A stretch of DNA of 64,000 bases from Scytalidium lignicola (Eukaryota; Ascomycota; Leotiomycetes): NCBI GenBank assembly GCA_002812745.2, contig NCSJ02000229.1, positions 1 through 64,000 on the forward strand, read 5' to 3'. Shown piece by piece: positions 59,150-64,000 of this stretch. The notes below the pieces were generated by a model, which made no database searches, had not been told where the DNA came from, and saw only the letters and a list, made by a program, of their open reading frames with translations. The translations under genes were made by a program, and so were the position numbers. The stretch's first letter is position 1, and each line of letters starts with the position of its first letter.

Positions 59150-60197
59150 CTTCATGGCTAACTGAGCCATCTCATATCTCCAAGTTACAATCTCCGTGGC
59201 TCGATAGAGCAGACATTGTAATTATAGGCTTGGGAATGACAGCAGCAAGCCTATGTCGGACTTTGTACTCGAAGCGTCGCGACCTCCACATTGTTGACAT
59301 TGAGGCTCATGACTTCTGCTCGGGGGCAACAGGACGGAATGGAGGTCACATCAAAGTTATGAGTTGTATGGTATGACTGAAAGCAACAGTTCGGCGCTGA
59401 GGAAGCTTTGCGAATCATGGAATTTGAGCGCGGCTATTTAAGATTCCATGGCTGCTTGCGTAGAAGAGAACCAACTGAAATGTGATCCGGTTCGGGTAGA
59501 GGGCCTGAATGTCTATCACAATAAAAAGATTTTCGGTCGAGCTCTTGCTGCTCTAGAAGACAGTCATGATTTTGCAACAGTCTCAAGACAGACCGTGGAG
59601 ATATTCGAGCAACACATGTGGTCCACCCGACAAATGCTTTTATCGGTCATTTGATTCCTGAACTACGACCTTTCATCTTACCTGTGCGCGCCAATGTACA
59701 GCGCCGGGTACCACGGCCTTCCCTCCTGAAGTTGAGAGAATCTTTCTGGTTGCGATACAGCGAGAAAGGCTACGATTATATAATCTAACGACTAGATGGC
59801 TCTTTTATCGTTAAGAGTGCTAATACCGAACGCAGAGCAGCGGCAGACGATTAGTGCCACTGATCTTATAGCGCACGTCCATCTTCGTGGAGCAACTCCG
59901 CTGGTGTTTGACTTCAAAACAGACAAAATCGAAGTAACTCATGCTTGGAGTCGTCCTATTGCCTTTACGCAAGATGGTAATGCTTTTTTTGGCCAGTTTC
60001 CGTTCCAAAACGGGCGTCATCAATGGGTTTGTGGAGTTTATTAGGGCATTGGAATGGTCCGAACCTTCAGAACTGCTCAGATGTCGGCTTTGCTTCTCTT
60101 GGGTGAAGAGCTCCCTGCTGAATATCCACAGTCGCAGTTCGTTACTGAGGCTCGAATACAAGGCCTACAGAGGGTAATCCAAGGAAGCAAGTTATAA
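59150..60197 (+). pseudogene. FAD-dependent (DAO-type) oxidoreductase, decayed
   Basis: Pieces of one protein occur in order on the plus strand but in different frames: SPWLDRADIVIIGLGMTAAS (dinucleotide-binding start), DFCSGATGRNGGHIKVM (FAD motif), EEALRIMEFERG-like sequence, KCDPVRVEGLNVY, THVVHPTNAFIGHLIPEL, then VTHAWSRPIAFTQDGNAFFG. A TAG follows VCGVY, then GIGMVRTFRTAQMSALLL to the final TAA at 60195-60197. At least three frameshifts and one nonsense codon separate them. Intact relatives oxidise amines or amino acids with FAD. Here activity is lost. Its position between the Zn2Cys6 regulator and an NCS1 permease suggests a former catabolic neighbourhood. Confidence 0.85.
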
Positions 60198-60695
60198 GAG
60201 GGTTGTTACTTAATTTCATAAATAGAGATGGTTGAGGGATCGAACCAAGTAACCAAGGATCTGTGTTCAACGTAACGATGAATGTATTCACCATTTTCAC
60301 CATGACTTTTAAGTTAAGAACTAGTAACATGAGTAGTCTAATAGAATGAAAATTCAAACAATCTAATACTAAGACCCCCAATTAAAATTACTGCTCCAGA
60401 ATCCTCAGCTCACCTGCGCCTCTTACTTGCAGGTGCTAACTGACCTGTACAACACGAATAAGTTATACGCGCATAAGAACCACAGCCCTTTTATTTTGCT
60501 ACTATCATACCCGTACGTTAGGCACCAGGTATTATTAGTCAGGCGGCACAGCGTCACCCCGCCCGCCTTTCGACAAATCTCCTGAATTCGTGTTGAACAG
60601 TCTACTATTATCCTAATCACTTATCGTTCTTCATCGGCCTATGGTTTACAAGCTCTATATCTACCGCTTATCATCTTAAGGATATATTACAAACC
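60198..60695. other. intergenic, promoter side of the DUF7730-type gene
   Basis: AT-rich; no frame, repeat or RNA gene recognised. Confidence 0.4.
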
Positions 60696-61674
60696 ATGGG
60701 CTTCACTTTCGAGGCGCCTTTCTCCGCCTGGTCTAGTGCTTACGACCGGGCTCATAGGAGTCGAAACACCGCCTACGTCCTACCGGTATCCAACTCCAAA
60801 AGGACACCAGCGTCAGTAGACAAACTAAAGCGCAAAGCCAGTAAAGCCCTTGGTGGGGCTGGCAGGCCACACTCGTCTTCTGCAGTTCATACATCCAGTA
60901 GTACAACGCATGCTGGACAGTCTCAGTTCTTCCGCCTCCCCCTTGCCGTACGAGAGAAGATCTACGGGATTTTAATTGGGCAGAATGAACTATTGCATAT
61001 CTTGCTCCGTTATCGATCATCGCCGTCTCGATGGGAAGTAGCCTACCGACGGTGTGGTGCTGGAGGCCATACTGAAGATTGTATTCTAAAAGGCTGCAGA
61101 GAGTTTCACGATCGTGTAAAAGGAAGTTACTTCGGTTATTTCGATCATGTTGGCGGTCTATTTCTGAGTTGTCGAGACATGTAAATTGCTTNCCCCCCTA
61201 TCTCTAGGATCTTGCTGCTAATAATTTCTTTCTAGATACAGAGAGGCAAGTCGAGTCCTCTACAATCAGAATACGTTGGAATTTGATCACCCCCTATCTC
61301 TACCGATCCTCAGCCGTCAAGTATCTCAATCGTCGCTGCATAGTATTCGATCCATATGCATTGATCCGCAACGAAACATCTACGCCCAGAATGCCGATAG
61401 CCTTAGCCTATGCACATCCTTTCGCCCTAATCAATGGCTGCAGATGTGGGATATAATTTCTACCATGCAAGGCTTAGAAGAAGTTAGAGTCAATTTCCAA
61501 TTGCTTATCGATGGATGGATGGGGTTGACTGAGAAAGAAATATTAGAGCCACTATATAAGGTCAAGCAGCCACTAAAAGTCTTCGAGGTTGAAATGCCTT
61601 CGTCTTCTAAGGAGATAGCCTCTGGTTGTGAGGAGGAAGAGAGGGAGGTACCTTTCATGCTGACTAAATATTAA
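60696..61674 (+). CDS. DUF7730-type fungal protein
   Basis: Two exons, 60696-61180 and 61236-61674, joined in phase (GAC AT|A TAC) across an intron with GTAAAT donor and TTCTAG acceptor. An N at 61192 lies inside the intron beside a C6 run and does not affect the protein. The product has 307 aa. A basic, Ser-rich N-terminus precedes FFRLPLAVREKIYGILIG, the start motif of a domain common in fungal proteins and resembling an F-box-like helix. HILLRYRSSP, a Cys pair and LSCRDIYREASRVLYNQN (where the splice falls) come next, then LQMWDIISTMQGLEEVRVNF. Function unknown. The C-terminus is acidic and short compared with relatives, so a later exon cannot be excluded. Confidence 0.78.
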
Positions 61675-62605
61675 CATTCTCTGATACCTCCAATCGCTTC
61701 CTCGGAAATTGAACTCAAGTGATCGCAGAACTGAGCATCAGAAGTGATAACTTTAACCATTGAGTCCTTCATTCTTGAGTATGCCCACACGTTGTCTAGG
61801 AACCGAGACTCGAGTTACTCTAATTGTCAGCGCCATGGCGTTTCGTCGTTGCCCCCGATAGCTTAATCACCTCTCCTCAATATTTTATATAAAGACATTT
61901 CAATAGTTTTATAGAATGAGTAGCTTTACAGTCTTCGATCGTTGGTTTTATAAAAGTAAAATAGTACAATGCCTCTATAATAGGTAGATCAAAGTGCTTC
62001 CTCAAGCATAGATAGTTATAGAAATGTAAATTTAGGTTAGTTAGGAGCAGATTATAGTCCTTGTAACCGGTGAAGTCTTTTTGTATTTAGATAACCTGGG
62101 GGTTGGATGTTATGTTTCTAATATCAAGCTTTAAAGAAATTGTAAGTGGGATCATGAGAACACGAAATAAGTCACTTGAAAATAAATTCATACGTCCGAT
62201 GGGTATTCGATTGAATTTTGAGATAACCCTTATCGATCCTTGTTTCAACTAACATGAATCCACAAAAGAATCCAAGAAATAAAATGTCGGCATTGCTTGG
62301 ACAGGGCGGCCCATGACTGGGCATCCTGGAAGGTCGATGTCTAGACCGACACCCTCGTTGGCCCGCGATCCCTTGTTTGGCCCGCAGATTCAACGTCGCT
62401 CCCCACGAGCGCCGATCAACATACGAATCGGCCAACAACCCTAACCGGCCGCTGATACGGATTTCAAACTACCAATGAGATAGAAATCCAGAGCCTCGGC
62501 GCTCAAAGTGTCGATATCAACGTTAGACTTACCTCTGCTCAGAAACACCATGACTGTCTGTACAACAACCATCCCAGCGGTTGAAACTAAACAGTCAACA
62601 TCATC
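61675..62605. other. intergenic, promoter side of the NCS1 permease
   Basis: The last 150 bases before the ATG contain an AGATAG word (62478-62483), which fits the binding consensus of nitrogen-regulatory GATA factors. A single site is weak evidence. A GC-richer segment lies at about 62290-62420. No gene was recognised. Confidence 0.4.
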
Positions 62606-64000
62606 ATGGGCGTCTCCGAGCTCATCATGAAGGCTAAACATGCCGTCACTACCAAGGAAGGGTTCCTCGAGATGATCCGGACAAAAGAGACGGAGAAGAT
62701 GGCACAAAATAGGGCGAATGGCGAACAGCTATTGTCAAATGTCGATTTAGATCCAAGTCCCCCAGAGGCGAGAAAATGGGGCTTCTGGTACGATAGATTT
62801 GCAATATGCTTGAATGTGCAGTATATCTGACCTATTGTCCAGGTATTTCTTCGCCTTCGAGTTTTCGGTTGCTTTCTCGCCGACATCATACAATGTCGGT
62901 GCATCTTTGATTAGCATCGGGCTCCCATATTGGGCTATCATCACCAGTGCATGTCAGTTTTCCCAATGCTCAGCGCAAAAACGCTTCTTTACTGAGTTTG
63001 GTCTCAATAGTCATCGCATCGGCACTATGTGCCGCAGTCATCTACCTCAATTCTCGGGTAGGGGCAGTGTATCACATCGGGTTCCCTGTATCTGTCAGAA
63101 TCTCAGCTGGCATTCGAGGCAGCATGTTTTTCATGTTCATTCGTGCAGTAAGTACTAACGGTCCTGTGTTCGCCCTGCATCAGTCTAAACAAAATTCCTA
63201 GGTTGTAGCTATTCTTTACATGGCCACGCAGTCCCTATACGCTAGCTTTCTCACTTCTGTGTGCCTACGATGCATTTTCGGCCACTACTGGACAGATATA
63301 AAGAACACGCTCCCAGCTAATGCAGGGGTCACGACCTCAGGTTTGGCCGCCTTCATCATATTCTGGCTCATTCAACTTCCCTTTGCTTTCATTCATCCGA
63401 GCAAAGCAGCCCCTGTCTTTGCCGCAAAGTCAATTGTCGTCCCGCCTTGCTTGCTCGTCACAATGATCTGGTGTCTGGTACGTTTTGATGTCCGGATCAC
63501 CTGCTGAACATTTTAGCTCACCATGACAGGTAAAAGCAGGCGGTCCGCACTGGGAAAAGTTCGAGAAAGCCGAAATCCATGGCTCCGCTGCGGCATGGGC
63601 ATGGCTACTAGCCATTAATTCCATTATCTCAGGCACCCTTCCACCTCTGATCAATATTCCTGATCTCTCTCGATACGCAAAAAAGCCTTCGGATGTGAGT
63701 CCACTTGCGCTTGGGCTGTTCCTTTCCAAGCCGATCATCATCATCATTGGAATCTTGACTACTGCCGCCGGAAACCAACTATACGGAACTGCGTACTGGA
63801 ATATCTGGGATCTCTATCAATCTATTTTGACAGCTAATTGGCATTCAAGCACACGATTTCTAGTCTTCGTTGGCGCTCTAACGCAAATCTACGCTACAAT
63901 GGTTACAAATATCTCTTCAAATTCCATTCCAGTTGGATGTGACTTGGCTGGTCTGTTTCCCCGTTACTTTACCATCCGAAGAGGGCAGATTCTCTGCTCT
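62606..64000 (+). CDS. NCS1-family nucleobase/nucleoside permease, 3' end outside the window
   Basis: Exons 62606-62787, 62843-62952, 62997-63147, 63202-63477 and 63530 to the window end. The N-terminus MGVSELIMKAKHAVTTKEGF and NVDLDPSPPEARKWGFW match the Fur-type NCS1 permeases (uracil, uridine, allantoin). The membrane part follows: SYNVGASLISIGLPYWAI, SRVGAVYHIGFPVSVRIS, GSMFFMFIRA, INIPDLSRYAKKPSD and ATMVTNISSNSIPVGCDL. About two thirds of the usual 500-550 residues are present. The exon 2/3 junction is one base out of phase: after the acceptor at 62996 the run is TTT where TTTT would be needed, so a homopolymer miscall or a mis-chosen splice site is likely. Role: H+ symport of a nucleobase-type substrate at the plasma membrane; exact substrate unknown. 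Confidence 0.85.

Noticed and set aside
1..64000. CRISPR arrays, rRNA, bacterial-type operons or ribosome-binding sites
   Set aside because: None seen, and not expected in a fungal nuclear region.

Overview
The window is nuclear DNA from a filamentous ascomycete (Pezizomycotina; a Leotiomycete would fit, but that is only an impression). The evidence is the short introns of about 40-100 nt with GTATGT/GTAAGT donors and CTAAC/CTGAC branch sites. The gene content agrees: HET-domain and STAND/ankyrin proteins, Zn2Cys6 and C2H2 regulators, an MHYT-type hybrid histidine kinase, a fungal CorA-like transporter and several permeases. Relics of transposons and of repeated gene families carry C-to-T and G-to-A type stop codons, as expected of repeat-induced point mutation (RIP).

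Layout. 0-7.4 kb: tail of a gene cut by the window edge, a secreted Ser/Thr/Ala-rich protein, and a hybrid histidine kinase. 8-12 kb: a decayed STAND/WD40 gene and a membrane-anchored receptor L-domain-like protein. 12.7-17 kb: a nine-exon CorA-like metal-ion transporter. 18.8-26 kb: an eleven-exon amino-acid permease divergent from a WD40-type protein. 28-31 kb: a damaged SEC11 signal-peptidase gene and an AAAP amino-acid transporter. 32-40 kb: an intact HET-domain protein, a Tc1/mariner relic, and a HeLo-like plus ankyrin protein. 41-46.2 kb: a full-length but nonsense-riddled Helitron. 46.7-51 kb: a 2-oxoglutarate oxygenase-like enzyme and a fungal protein with an acidic tail whose gene looks damaged. 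51-57 kb: gene-poor sequence with a small tandem repeat, hairpins, a frame-disrupted C2H2 regulator and a HET pseudogene. 57-64 kb: a Zn2Cys6 regulator, an FAD oxidoreductase pseudogene, a DUF7730-type protein and the start of an NCS1 permease, cut by the window end.

How it fits together. Two themes recur. One is allorecognition and programmed cell death: an intact HET protein, a HET relic, one clear and one possible STAND/WD40 relic, and a HeLo-like/ankyrin protein, interleaved with RIP-inactivated transposons. The other is nitrogen-compound uptake and use: two amino-acid permease families, an NCS1 permease, and a Zn2Cys6 regulator beside a dead FAD amine-oxidoreductase-like gene.

Sequence quality matters when reading gene models here. 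Of eight single Ns, seven sit at homopolymer edges. In three coding contexts, removing the N restores the reading frame, so some apparent frameshifts may be assembly artefacts. Exon coordinates are read by eye from splice motifs and frame continuity; no similarity search was run.
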